A DNA stretch of 56,942 nucleotides from H17-190 sp034435615 (GTDB taxonomy: Bacteria > Chloroflexota > Dehalococcoidia > SM23-28-2 > HRBIN24). Shown piece by piece: positions 23,157 through 29,803 of the stretch. Numbering within the stretch: position 1 is the stretch's first letter; every line of letters begins with the position of its first letter. The notes beneath the pieces are model-generated. The model made no database searches. It was not told the DNA's origin and saw only the letters and a program-made list of their open reading frames with translations. The DNA lies in contig DAOTWZ010000090.1 of assembly GCA_034435615.1 (NCBI GenBank), positions 1 through 56,942 of the forward strand, given 5' to 3'. Position numbers and translations under genes: made by a program.

Positions 23157-23157
23157 G

Positions 23158-24969
23158 ATGGCCGGGAATCGCGGGACTCTTCCATCGAGAAAGGGGGTCC
23201 TGTTCCTAAGTCTAGCCCTGCTGGCCACCGCCGCTCTGGCCCTGACCAGGGTCAGCCAGTGGGAGCAGGCGTCCGCCGCAACGACATACTCCGTCAGTCT
23301 GGCCAACGCGGGCCTGGAAGAGGCCACCTCCAGTGGCGTCCCCGCCGGCTGGACCTCCCAGTGGGGCCTCTTCGGGCGGGTCAGGGAGCCCGTCGCTAAC
23401 GGCAACTACGCCGGCTTCCTGGCTAACAGCAGCGATGCCAGGGCCTATCAGGAAGTGCCTATCTCCCCGGGCCAGTCCTACCAGCTAACAGCCCGCCTGA
23501 ATATAGCCGATCCCAACACCAGCTCCGGCTACCTTCGCCTCACCTGGCTGGACGGCAACGGCTCCGTCCTCGGCTGGGTGGAGAAGGCCGCCGACCCCTC
23601 CATGAAGGGCTACCAGCAGGTGACGGTGGGGCCCGTCACGGCGCCCGCCAACGCCAAGTTCGCCCGTCCCCAGGTGCGCCTGAGCGCCAAGACGGGGACC
23701 TCCGGCCTTCTCTACTTCGATGACGTCTCCCTGGCCGTCTACACGGGGGACAGGTTGCCTGCGCCTACTCCCAGCCCTAGCCCCACACCTACGCCGACGC
23801 CCAGCCCCACGCCGGCGCCCTCGCCCGCACCGCCCAGCGGAGGCCTGATAGTGGGCAGCGGCGGCTACTCCAGCATCTCCCAGGCCGTGGCCGCCGCCAG
23901 CGCCGGGCAGGTCATCAGCGTGCGCGCCGGCACCTACTCGGAGTCGGTGGTCATCGACAAGCCGCTCACCCTCCAGGCCTACGGCGACGGCCCCGTCTGG
24001 ATCGATGGTGGCTGCAGCCGCCAGCGGGGCATCACCGTCAGGGCGTCCGATGTGGTGCTCCGGGGCCTGGGCGTGAAGCGCACCGCCGAGGCGGGCGTGG
24101 CCATCGAGAATCGGGCCTCCCGGGTCACCGTGGAGGGCATGACCATCCAGGACTTCAACTGCCCCAACGGCCAGGACCAGTACCGGGCTGGCGTGGCCGC
24201 CTGGAACTCCGGCTCCGGCATCAGGATCGTCAACAACACCATCCGCTACCGGGCCGAGCTTTCGGGCGGGCCGGGGGGCTACGGGAACGGCATCTGGTTC
24301 AAGAGCACCTCTAGCCAGCCCTCCGGTGGCGGCCATTACATCGCCGGCAACACCATCGTGGGTGGCTACGATGGCATCGGCGGCGAGCCGGAAGGCGACT
24401 CTCGCGGCTCCTTCGACCGCGACACGGTCATCGAGAAGAACGTGATACGGGACTGCTGGGACGATGGTATCCAGGCGGAGGGCGGCGCCCAGAACGTGCG
24501 GGTCAGGAACAACGAGATAGTGGGCTGCGCCACGGGCATCGCCTTCGCCGCTCCCATGACGGGCCCCCTGTACGTGGAGGGCAACTACATCCGCGACCTG
24601 AAGCGGGGGCCCCAGGGCAATCTCTTCTGCTTCAAGGCCGGCAACTCCACCAGCGCCACCATCTATCTGACGGGCAACCGTTGCTACCCGGGCGCTGGCG
24701 CCGACGGCCTGAAGCAGACCAACGGCGGGCTGGGGCCCATCGTCTCTCGCTATAACGCCTTCCAGGTGGGCCGCTACGTCTTCGAGTTCAGCGACCGTCC
24801 GCCCAGCGGCTCCAGCTTCGACTACGACTGCCTCCACACCACCGACTCCGGCCGCTTCATCAAGTGGGGGGGCAGCCTCTACGGCGACCTGGCCAGCTTC
24901 CGCCGCGCCACCGGCCAGGAGCCCAACGGCCGGGAGACCACCGACTGCTCCTGGCTCCCCACGAGATAG
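23158..24969 (+). CDS. Secreted protein: carbohydrate-binding-like domain, Pro/Thr/Ser linker, right-handed parallel beta-helix
   Basis: This 603-residue protein has an N-terminal signal peptide (basic start, hydrophobic residues about 13-31, cleavage near ASAA at about 41). Residues about 42-195 form a galactose-binding-like/CBM jelly-roll (GYLRLTWLDGNGSVLG, LYFDDVSLAVY). Residues about 200-227 are a Pro/Thr/Ser linker, and residues about 230-600 are a parallel beta-helix (YSSISQAVAAASAGQVISV, then repeated NTI/NEIVG-type turns). Such folds include polysaccharide lyases, uronan epimerases and glycan-binding proteins. ATG 23158 was chosen because of the perfect AAGGAGG eight bases upstream and the signal peptide; an in-frame GTG at 23092 would add residues before the signal. 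An activity on the surface uronate polymer made by the neighbouring operon is inference. Confidence 0.85.
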   Translation: MAGNRGTLPSRKGVLFLSLALLATAALALTRVSQWEQASAATTYSVSLANAGLEEATSSGVPAGWTSQWGLFGRVREPVANGNYAGFLANSSDARAYQEVPISPGQSYQLTARLNIADPNTSSGYLRLTWLDGNGSVLGWVEKAADPSMKGYQQVTVGPVTAPANAKFARPQVRLSAKTGTSGLLYFDDVSLAVYTGDRLPAPTPSPSPTPTPTPSPTPAPSPAPPSGGLIVGSGGYSSISQAVAAASAGQVISVRAGTYSESVVIDKPLTLQAYGDGPVWIDGGCSRQRGITVRASDVVLRGLGVKRTAEAGVAIENRASRVTVEGMTIQDFNCPNGQDQYRAGVAAWNSGSGIRIVNNTIRYRAELSGGPGGYGNGIWFKSTSSQPSGGGHYIAGNTIVGGYDGIGGEPEGDSRGSFDRDTVIEKNVIRDCWDDGIQAEGGAQNVRVRNNEIVGCATGIAFAAPMTGPLYVEGNYIRDLKRGPQGNLFCFKAGNSTSATIYLTGNRCYPGAGADGLKQTNGGLGPIVSRYNAFQVGRYVFEFSDRPPSGSSFDYDCLHTTDSGRFIKWGGSLYGDLASFRRATGQEPNGRETTDCSWLPTR

Positions 24970-24997
24970 GCAACAGGGTGAGGCAGCGGCCCGGACA

Positions 24998-25036
24998 GGG
25001 GGCGCCATCCGGCGGGATGGCGCCCCCGCCCTTTCG
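24998..25036 (+). terminator. Intrinsic terminator after the beta-helix gene
   Basis: A perfect 13-bp stem (GGGGGCGCCATCC at 24998-25010, complement at 25015-25027) with loop GGCG is followed by GCCCTTTCG. It insulates the beta-helix gene from the pyr promoter. Confidence 0.8.
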
Positions 25037-25047
25037 CCCTAGGGCTG

Positions 25048-25076
25048 TTGACCCTGGGCCAAGCGCGTGCTACCCT
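25048..25076 (+). promoter_or_regulatory. Promoter of the pyrimidine operon
   Basis: TTGACC at 25048-25053, a 17-base spacer, and TACCCT at 25071-25076 preceded by TGC (extended -10). The predicted transcript start is near 25083, upstream of the complete PyrR leader. Confidence 0.65.
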
Positions 25077-25135
25077 CTCCTCAAGAGGGCTGGCCCAGCC
25101 GGAGGCGCCGGGCGCCCGGGTCAGCCAGGCCGTCA

Positions 25136-25250
25136 GACCTTTAAGTCGGTCCCGCGAGGCCGACAAGGGAGACAGGCGACGTGACGTTAGAGAAGAGGAC
25201 GGTTCAGGCCAACGCGGGCCCTCCCACCATTCGGTGGGAGGGCCTTTTGT
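25136..25250 (+). promoter_or_regulatory. PyrR-binding leader and attenuator of the pyr operon
   Basis: A PyrR-binding loop is recognisable at 25136-25172: lower stem CCTT/AAGG, then GTCGG (25145-25149) pairing with CCGAC (25160-25164) around the conserved purine-rich TCCCGCGAGG. Downstream lies a perfect 12-bp terminator stem (25217-25228/25233-25244, loop ATTC) with TTTT at 25245-25248. In the known mechanism, UMP-bound PyrR stabilises this anti-antiterminator loop and favours termination. The pyrR gene follows directly. Confidence 0.85.
25217..25250 (+). terminator. pyr attenuator terminator hairpin
   Basis: GGCCCTCCCACC at 25217-25228 pairs perfectly with 25233-25244, followed by TTTTGT. 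It ends 15 bases before the pyrR ATG, so read-through is required for operon expression. Confidence 0.85.
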
Positions 25251-25265
25251 CCGGGTGGCGCTGAC

Positions 25266-25841
25266 ATGGGAGAGGCGGTGCGCCTGCGGCAGCACGTGGT
25301 CATGACGGCCGGCGACATCCGGCGGGCCGTCCGCCGCATCGCTCACGAGATCATCGAGCGCAATCGGGGGGTGCGGGACGTCGTCCTGGTGGGGATGCGG
25401 ACGCGGGGCGTCCCTCTGGCCCGGCGACTGGGAGAGGCCATACGGGAGTTCGAAGGCGAGGATGTGCCGGTGGGCGCCCTGGACATCTCCCTCTATCGGG
25501 ATGACCTCCCCCACCTGGGGCTCCGCCCCCGCCTCTACCGCAGCGACATCCCGGCCGACATCGACGGCAAGCGGGTGGTCCTGGTAGACGATGTCCTCTT
25601 CACCGGCCGCACCATTCGCGCCGCACTGGACGCCCTCATGGACTACGGACGCCCCAGCCAGGTGCAGCTAGCGGTGCTGGTGGACCGCGGCCACCGTGAG
25701 CTGCCCATCCGCCCCGACTACGTGGGCAAGAACATCCCCACCTCGCGTCGTGAGGAGGTGCAGGTGCGCCTCCAGGAGGTGGACGGCCAGGACGAAGTGG
25801 TGATCCTGAGAATGGAGGAGCCCTTTGAGGGAGAGGACTGA
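25266..25841 (+). CDS. pyrR: Bifunctional pyr operon RNA-binding regulator / uracil phosphoribosyltransferase PyrR
   Basis: This 191-residue type I phosphoribosyltransferase-fold protein has the PRPP loop VVLVDDVLFTGRTIRAALDA, the flexible-loop DISLYRDDL and the C-terminal GKNIPTSRREEVQVRL typical of PyrR. It senses UMP and binds the leader RNA at 25136-25172 to terminate transcription; many homologues also make UMP from uracil and PRPP. It is the first gene of the operon, 15 bases after the terminator stem. Its 3' end overlaps pyrB by about 17 bases. The presence of both leader and gene makes the regulatory assignment strong. Confidence 0.96.
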   Translation: MGEAVRLRQHVVMTAGDIRRAVRRIAHEIIERNRGVRDVVLVGMRTRGVPLARRLGEAIREFEGEDVPVGALDISLYRDDLPHLGLRPRLYRSDIPADIDGKRVVLVDDVLFTGRTIRAALDALMDYGRPSQVQLAVLVDRGHRELPIRPDYVGKNIPTSRREEVQVRLQEVDGQDEVVILRMEEPFEGED

Positions 25842-26841
25842 GCCCAGAGGGCCCGGCGCCGGGCTGCGGGAACCAGCCCAGGGCTGGCGGCGTCGCCACC
25901 TCCTGGACCTGGACGAGCTCTCGGCCGCCGAGATCGAGCTGGTGCTGGAGACGACCGAGGCGATGCAGGAGGTGCTGGGCCGCGATGTCCCTCGCGTCCC
26001 CGCCCTGCGGGGCGTGACGGTGGTGAACCTGTTCTACGAGCCGTCCACCCGTACCCGCGCCTCCTTCGAGCTGGCGGCCAAGGCCCTGAGCGCCGATGTG
26101 GTGAACATCGCTGCCGAGGCGAGCAGTGTGAAGAAGGGTGAGTCCCTGCTGGACACAGTGCGCACCCTCCAGGCCCTGGGGGCGCAGGTGCTGGTGATGC
26201 GTCACTGGCAGTCCGGGGCGCCTTACCTGGTGGCCCGCCACACCCAGATGAGCGTCATCAACGCCGGCGATGGCTGGCACGCCCACCCCTCCCAGGCCCT
26301 GCTGGACATCTACACCATGCGCCGTCATCTGGGAGACCTGAAGGGTAGGCGGGTGGTCATCGTGGGAGACATCGCCCACAGCCGCGTCGCCCGCTCCAAC
26401 GTGTGGGGCCTGACCAAGCTGGGCGTCCAGGTAGTCCTCTGTGCCCCGCCCACCCTACTGCCGCCCGGCCTCCTCCCGGGCCACCCCGTGGACGAGCCCT
26501 CCCCCTTCCCTCCCGTGACGGTGGAGACGGACCTCGCCCGCGCTCTGGAGGGGGCCGACGTGGTGATGGCCCTACGTCTGCAGCGGGAGCGCATGGAGGC
26601 GGGCCTCCTGCCTTCCTTGCGGGAGTACATCCGCCTCTACCAGGTGAACGAAGAGCGTCTGGCCCTGGCCCGGCCGGGCGCCCTGGTGATGCACCCGGGC
26701 CCCATGAACGAGGGCGTGGAGATCTCGCCGGGGGCCGCTCGCTCTGCCCAGGCCGTCATCGAGGAGCAGGTGGCCAACGGCGTAGCCGTCCGCATGGCCC
26801 TTCTCTACCTACTCACCCAGGAGGGGGGGAGTCGGGCATGA
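25825..26841 (+). CDS. pyrB: Aspartate carbamoyltransferase catalytic subunit
   Basis: This 338-residue protein contains the carbamoyl-phosphate signature STRTRASFELAAKAL, the HPSQALLDIYT motif and the C-terminal MHPGPMNEGVEI. It condenses carbamoyl phosphate with aspartate, the first committed pyrimidine step. It starts at TTG 25825 inside the end of pyrR with GGAGGAG just upstream; no ATG is available before the conserved WRRRHLLDLDEL block. The stop overlaps the pyrC ATG (ATGA). No pyrI regulatory chain is nearby. A 30-residue N-terminal extension precedes the usual start and may be shorter in reality. Confidence 0.95.
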   Translation: MRERTEPRGPGAGLREPAQGWRRRHLLDLDELSAAEIELVLETTEAMQEVLGRDVPRVPALRGVTVVNLFYEPSTRTRASFELAAKALSADVVNIAAEASSVKKGESLLDTVRTLQALGAQVLVMRHWQSGAPYLVARHTQMSVINAGDGWHAHPSQALLDIYTMRRHLGDLKGRRVVIVGDIAHSRVARSNVWGLTKLGVQVVLCAPPTLLPPGLLPGHPVDEPSPFPPVTVETDLARALEGADVVMALRLQRERMEAGLLPSLREYIRLYQVNEERLALARPGALVMHPGPMNEGVEISPGAARSAQAVIEEQVANGVAVRMALLYLLTQEGGSRA

Positions 26842-28154
26842 GCCTGGCCGTCCGCGGGGGGCGCATCGTCGATCCGGCCAACGGAGTGGACATCGTGGGC
26901 GACGTCCTCATCGTGGACGGCCGCATCGCCGCCGTGGGGCCGGACGTCGGCCAGGAGGCGACGGAGGCCATCGATGCCCGTGGCCTGGTGGTAGCTCCCG
27001 GGCTGGTGGACGTCCACTGCCACCTGCGGGAGCCGGGTCTGGAGCACAAGGAGACCATCGAGACGGGAACGCTGGCCGCCGCTCGGGGCGGCTTCACCAC
27101 CGTCTGCTGCATGCCCAACACGGAGCCGCCCCTGGACTCGGCGGGGTTCATCCGCTACGTCCGGGAGCGGGCGGAGGCGGTGGGCCGCGTGCGCGTCCTG
27201 GTCATCGGCTGCGTGACCAAGGGCCGGCGGGGCCAGGAGCTGGCCGAGCTGGCGGAGCTGGCCGCCGCCGGCGCGGTGGCCTTCAGCGACGACGGCGAGC
27301 CGGTGGCAGATGCTCGCCTGATGCGCCGTGCCCTGGAATATGCATCCATGCTGGGCCTCCCCATCATCGACCACCCGGAGGACAAGGCCCTCTCCGCCGG
27401 CGGCGTCATGCACGAGGGCTGGGTGGCCGCCCGCCTGGGGCTGCGGGGCGTCCCCGCCGCCGCCGAGGAGGTGGCCGTGGCCCGCGATATCTCGCTGGCC
27501 GCCCTCACCGGGGGCCGCCTCCATCTGGCCCACGTGAGCACCGCCGCCGCTCTGGCCCATGTGCGCCGGGCCAGAGCGGCCGGGCTCCCCGTCACCGCCG
27601 AGGTCACCCCCCACCACCTGACGCTCACCCATGAGGCGGTCCTCACCGGGACGGGCGAGACGCCCGGGGGCCTTGCCTATGACACCAACGCCAAGGTGAA
27701 CCCGCCCCTGCGCACGGCGGCCGATGTCGCAGCCTGCGTGGAGGCCCTGGCCGACGGGACGCTGGACTGTATCGCGACCGACCACGCACCCCACGCCCTG
27801 GAGGACAAGCTGTGCGAGTTCGATCTGGCGGCCTTTGGCATCTCGGGACTGGAGACGGCCCTGGCCCTCGGCCTGGGGCTGGTCCAGGCCGGCCGGCTGT
27901 CCCTGGGCCGGCTGGTGGAGGCGCTGACGGCGGGCCCGGCGCGGGCGCTGGGCCTGGACCGGCGCCTGCCAGGGCTGGGCACCCTCTCCCCCGGGGCAGC
28001 AGCCGACCTGGTCATCTTCGACCCCGAGGCCGAATGGACGGTGGAGCCCCAGGGCCTCGTCAGCAGGGGGAAGAACACCCCCCTGGCCGGCCGCCGGCTG
28101 CGCGGCCGCGTCCTCACTACCATCTGCAACGGGAGAGTAGTGTGGCAGGAGTGA
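26838..28154 (+). CDS. pyrC: Dihydroorotase, multifunctional-complex type
   Basis: This 438-residue amidohydrolase has the metal motif DVHCHLREPG, CCMPNTEPP, the HLAHVST block, EVTPHHL and DCIATDHAPH (His and Asp ligands). It cyclises carbamoyl-aspartate to dihydroorotate. Length and motifs place it with the zinc-dependent type I enzymes found in Gram-positive bacteria and related phyla. The ATG at 26838 overlaps the pyrB stop as ATGA, which decides the start among several longer alternatives. The stop overlaps the carA start. Confidence 0.96.
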   Translation: MSLAVRGGRIVDPANGVDIVGDVLIVDGRIAAVGPDVGQEATEAIDARGLVVAPGLVDVHCHLREPGLEHKETIETGTLAAARGGFTTVCCMPNTEPPLDSAGFIRYVRERAEAVGRVRVLVIGCVTKGRRGQELAELAELAAAGAVAFSDDGEPVADARLMRRALEYASMLGLPIIDHPEDKALSAGGVMHEGWVAARLGLRGVPAAAEEVAVARDISLAALTGGRLHLAHVSTAAALAHVRRARAAGLPVTAEVTPHHLTLTHEAVLTGTGETPGGLAYDTNAKVNPPLRTAADVAACVEALADGTLDCIATDHAPHALEDKLCEFDLAAFGISGLETALALGLGLVQAGRLSLGRLVEALTAGPARALGLDRRLPGLGTLSPGAAADLVIFDPEAEWTVEPQGLVSRGKNTPLAGRRLRGRVLTTICNGRVVWQE

Positions 28155-29245
28155 ACCAGCGCGCCTATCTCGTTCTGGAAGACGGCTCCGTCTTCCCGGG
28201 CCGCCTCTTCGGGGCGGCCCGGCCCATCCACGGTGAGGTGGTCTTCTCCACCGCCATGACAGGCTACCAGGAGATGCTCACGGACCCCTCATATGCCGGG
28301 CAGATCCTGGTGCTCACCTACCCGCTGGTGGGCAACTACGGCATCAATGCTCAGGACGTCGAGTCTCGACGCATCCAGGTGCAGGCCCTGGTGGTGCGGG
28401 AGGCCTGCGAGACGCCCTCCCACTGGCAGGCCGAGATGACGCTGCACGAGTACCTCGCCTCCCAGGACGTCCCTGGCCTGCAGGGGGTGGACACGCGGGC
28501 CCTGACCCGTCGCCTGCGTCATCACGGCGTCATGATGGGGGCCATCGCCGTGAACGAGACGCCTCGGGAGGCCCTGGAACGGCTGCGGGGCCAGCCCCGC
28601 TACGGCACCATCGACCTGGTGCGCACCGTCACGGCCTCCACCCCCTACGAGTGGGAGGAGCCGCCCCGAAGGCGCTATCACGTGGCGGTGGTGGACAGCG
28701 GCCTCAAGTACAACATCCTCCGTCTGCTGCGAGAGCGGGGCTGCCAGGTGACGGTCCTCCCCTGCACCGTTACCAGCGACGAACTCCTGGAGATGGGGAT
28801 AGACGGCCTCGTCCTCTCGCCCGGCCCGGGCGACCCGGCCCTCCTGGACTACCTGGTGGCCACCGCCAAGGCGCTGGTGGGTCGGCTGCCCATCCTGGGC
28901 ATCTGCCTGGGGCACCAGGTGGTGGGACGGGCCTTCGGCGCTCGGACCTACAAGCTGAAGTTCGGTCACCGGGGCGCCAACCACCCGGTGAAGGACCTGC
29001 TCACCGGCCGCGTCCACATCACCTCCCAGAACCACGGCTACGCCATCGACGCCGACGGCCTGCGGGGCGGCATCGAGGTCTCCCAGGTGCACCTGAACGA
29101 CGGCACCGTGGAGGGCCTCTATCACCCCTCGCTTCCCATCATCACCATCCAGTACCACTCGGAGGCCTCGCCAGGGCCCATGGACAACGTCTACGTCTTC
29201 GACCGGTTTATCGAGATGCTGAGAGAATACGGAGGGAACCCCTGA
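28142..29245 (+). CDS. carA: Carbamoyl-phosphate synthase small (glutaminase) subunit
   Basis: This 367-residue subunit has an N-terminal small-subunit domain (YLVLEDGSVFPGRLFG, MTGYQEMLTDPSYAGQ) and a C-terminal class I glutaminase with LSPGPGDP, the nucleophile elbow GICLGHQVVG and YHSEASPGP. The last motif has Ser where most homologues have Pro, but the His-Glu pair is kept. It hydrolyses glutamine to feed ammonia to CarB. GTG 28142 was chosen because GGGAG sits six bases upstream; GTG 28151 is an alternative. It overlaps pyrC by 13 bases. Confidence 0.94.
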   Translation: MAGVNQRAYLVLEDGSVFPGRLFGAARPIHGEVVFSTAMTGYQEMLTDPSYAGQILVLTYPLVGNYGINAQDVESRRIQVQALVVREACETPSHWQAEMTLHEYLASQDVPGLQGVDTRALTRRLRHHGVMMGAIAVNETPREALERLRGQPRYGTIDLVRTVTASTPYEWEEPPRRRYHVAVVDSGLKYNILRLLRERGCQVTVLPCTVTSDELLEMGIDGLVLSPGPGDPALLDYLVATAKALVGRLPILGICLGHQVVGRAFGARTYKLKFGHRGANHPVKDLLTGRVHITSQNHGYAIDADGLRGGIEVSQVHLNDGTVEGLYHPSLPIITIQYHSEASPGPMDNVYVFDRFIEMLREYGGNP

Positions 29246-29276
29246 TGATGAGGTTCCTCCCTTCGGGAGTCGGGTC

Positions 29277-29738
29277 ATGCCCGGCAGGCTGAGCTTTGTG
29301 CGTGCCGACCGCCGCCACGTGGACGATATCGTCAGCGTGGCCCGGGCCATAGTGGCGGAGATGGGGCCGCAGAGGGCCGCCCTCCCCGAGTCTCTGACGG
29401 CGGAGGCGCTGGCCCGCCGCATGGCTCGCTACCGCGGGCGGGGAGCCATCTTCCTGGCCCGGGAGGGGAGGCGCCCAGTGGCCTTCGCCATGCTGGAGCC
29501 GGAGCGGGACGACCCGCAGACCTTCGCCCTGGGCGTCTGGGTGCTGCCGGAGCACCGTCGGCGCGGCCTGGGGCGTGAGCTGGCCCTGATGGCCATAGAG
29601 CACGCCCGCGCCAGGGGCTGCCGGCGGCTGCGGGGCCTCATCCCCCCCGAGAACGAGGCCGCACTCAGCTTCTTCGGCGACATCGGCGCCTACGCCCAGG
29701 CCGTGGGCGGCGGCATGCAGTACGAACTACCGCTGTGA
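29277..29738 (+). CDS. GNAT-family N-acetyltransferase inserted between carA and carB
   Basis: This 153-residue acetyltransferase has a complete GNAT fold: beta4 FALGVWVLPEHRRRGLGREL with the acetyl-CoA loop (R-R-x-G-x-G), then AIEHARARGCRRLRGLI and a C-terminal PPENEAALSFFGDIGA. It uses acetyl-CoA to acylate an amine of an unknown small molecule or protein. It begins 31 bases after carA and ends 65 bases before carB on the same strand, so it should be co-transcribed with the pyrimidine genes. No role in that pathway is known to me. The start at ATG 29277 has GGAG upstream. Confidence 0.9.
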   Translation: MPGRLSFVRADRRHVDDIVSVARAIVAEMGPQRAALPESLTAEALARRMARYRGRGAIFLAREGRRPVAFAMLEPERDDPQTFALGVWVLPEHRRRGLGRELALMAIEHARARGCRRLRGLIPPENEAALSFFGDIGAYAQAVGGGMQYELPL

Positions 29739-29803
29739 GGGAAACGAAGGAGTGACAGGAGCATCGCGAGCGGCAATCTCAGCAAACAGGGAGGAGCGCT
29801 TCT

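Larger units (their letters stand above)
22526..23157 (+). other. Structured non-coding tract (about 630 bases, multiple hairpins)
   Basis: No convincing gene was found on either strand. Inverted repeats are unusually frequent: a 9-bp stem 22592-22600/22615-22623 enclosing the palindrome GGTGGCCACC; an 8-bp stem 22659-22666/22672-22679; GGGCCGTG at 22757-22764 with its complement at 22787-22794, followed by TTT; GGCCTGC at 22850-22856 with its complement at 22865-22871; CCAAAGATG/CATCTTGG at 23013-23021/23043-23050; and AAGGTC/GACCTT at 23061-23066/23073-23078. The first hairpins may terminate the regulator transcript. The rest may be a long structured leader of the beta-helix gene or an independent RNA. 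No known riboswitch class was recognised. Confidence 0.5.

Noticed and set aside
23761..23840. Tandem repeat in the Pro/Thr/Ser linker of the beta-helix protein as a separate repeat element
   Set aside because: Low-complexity coding linker typical of modular secreted proteins; not an independent element.
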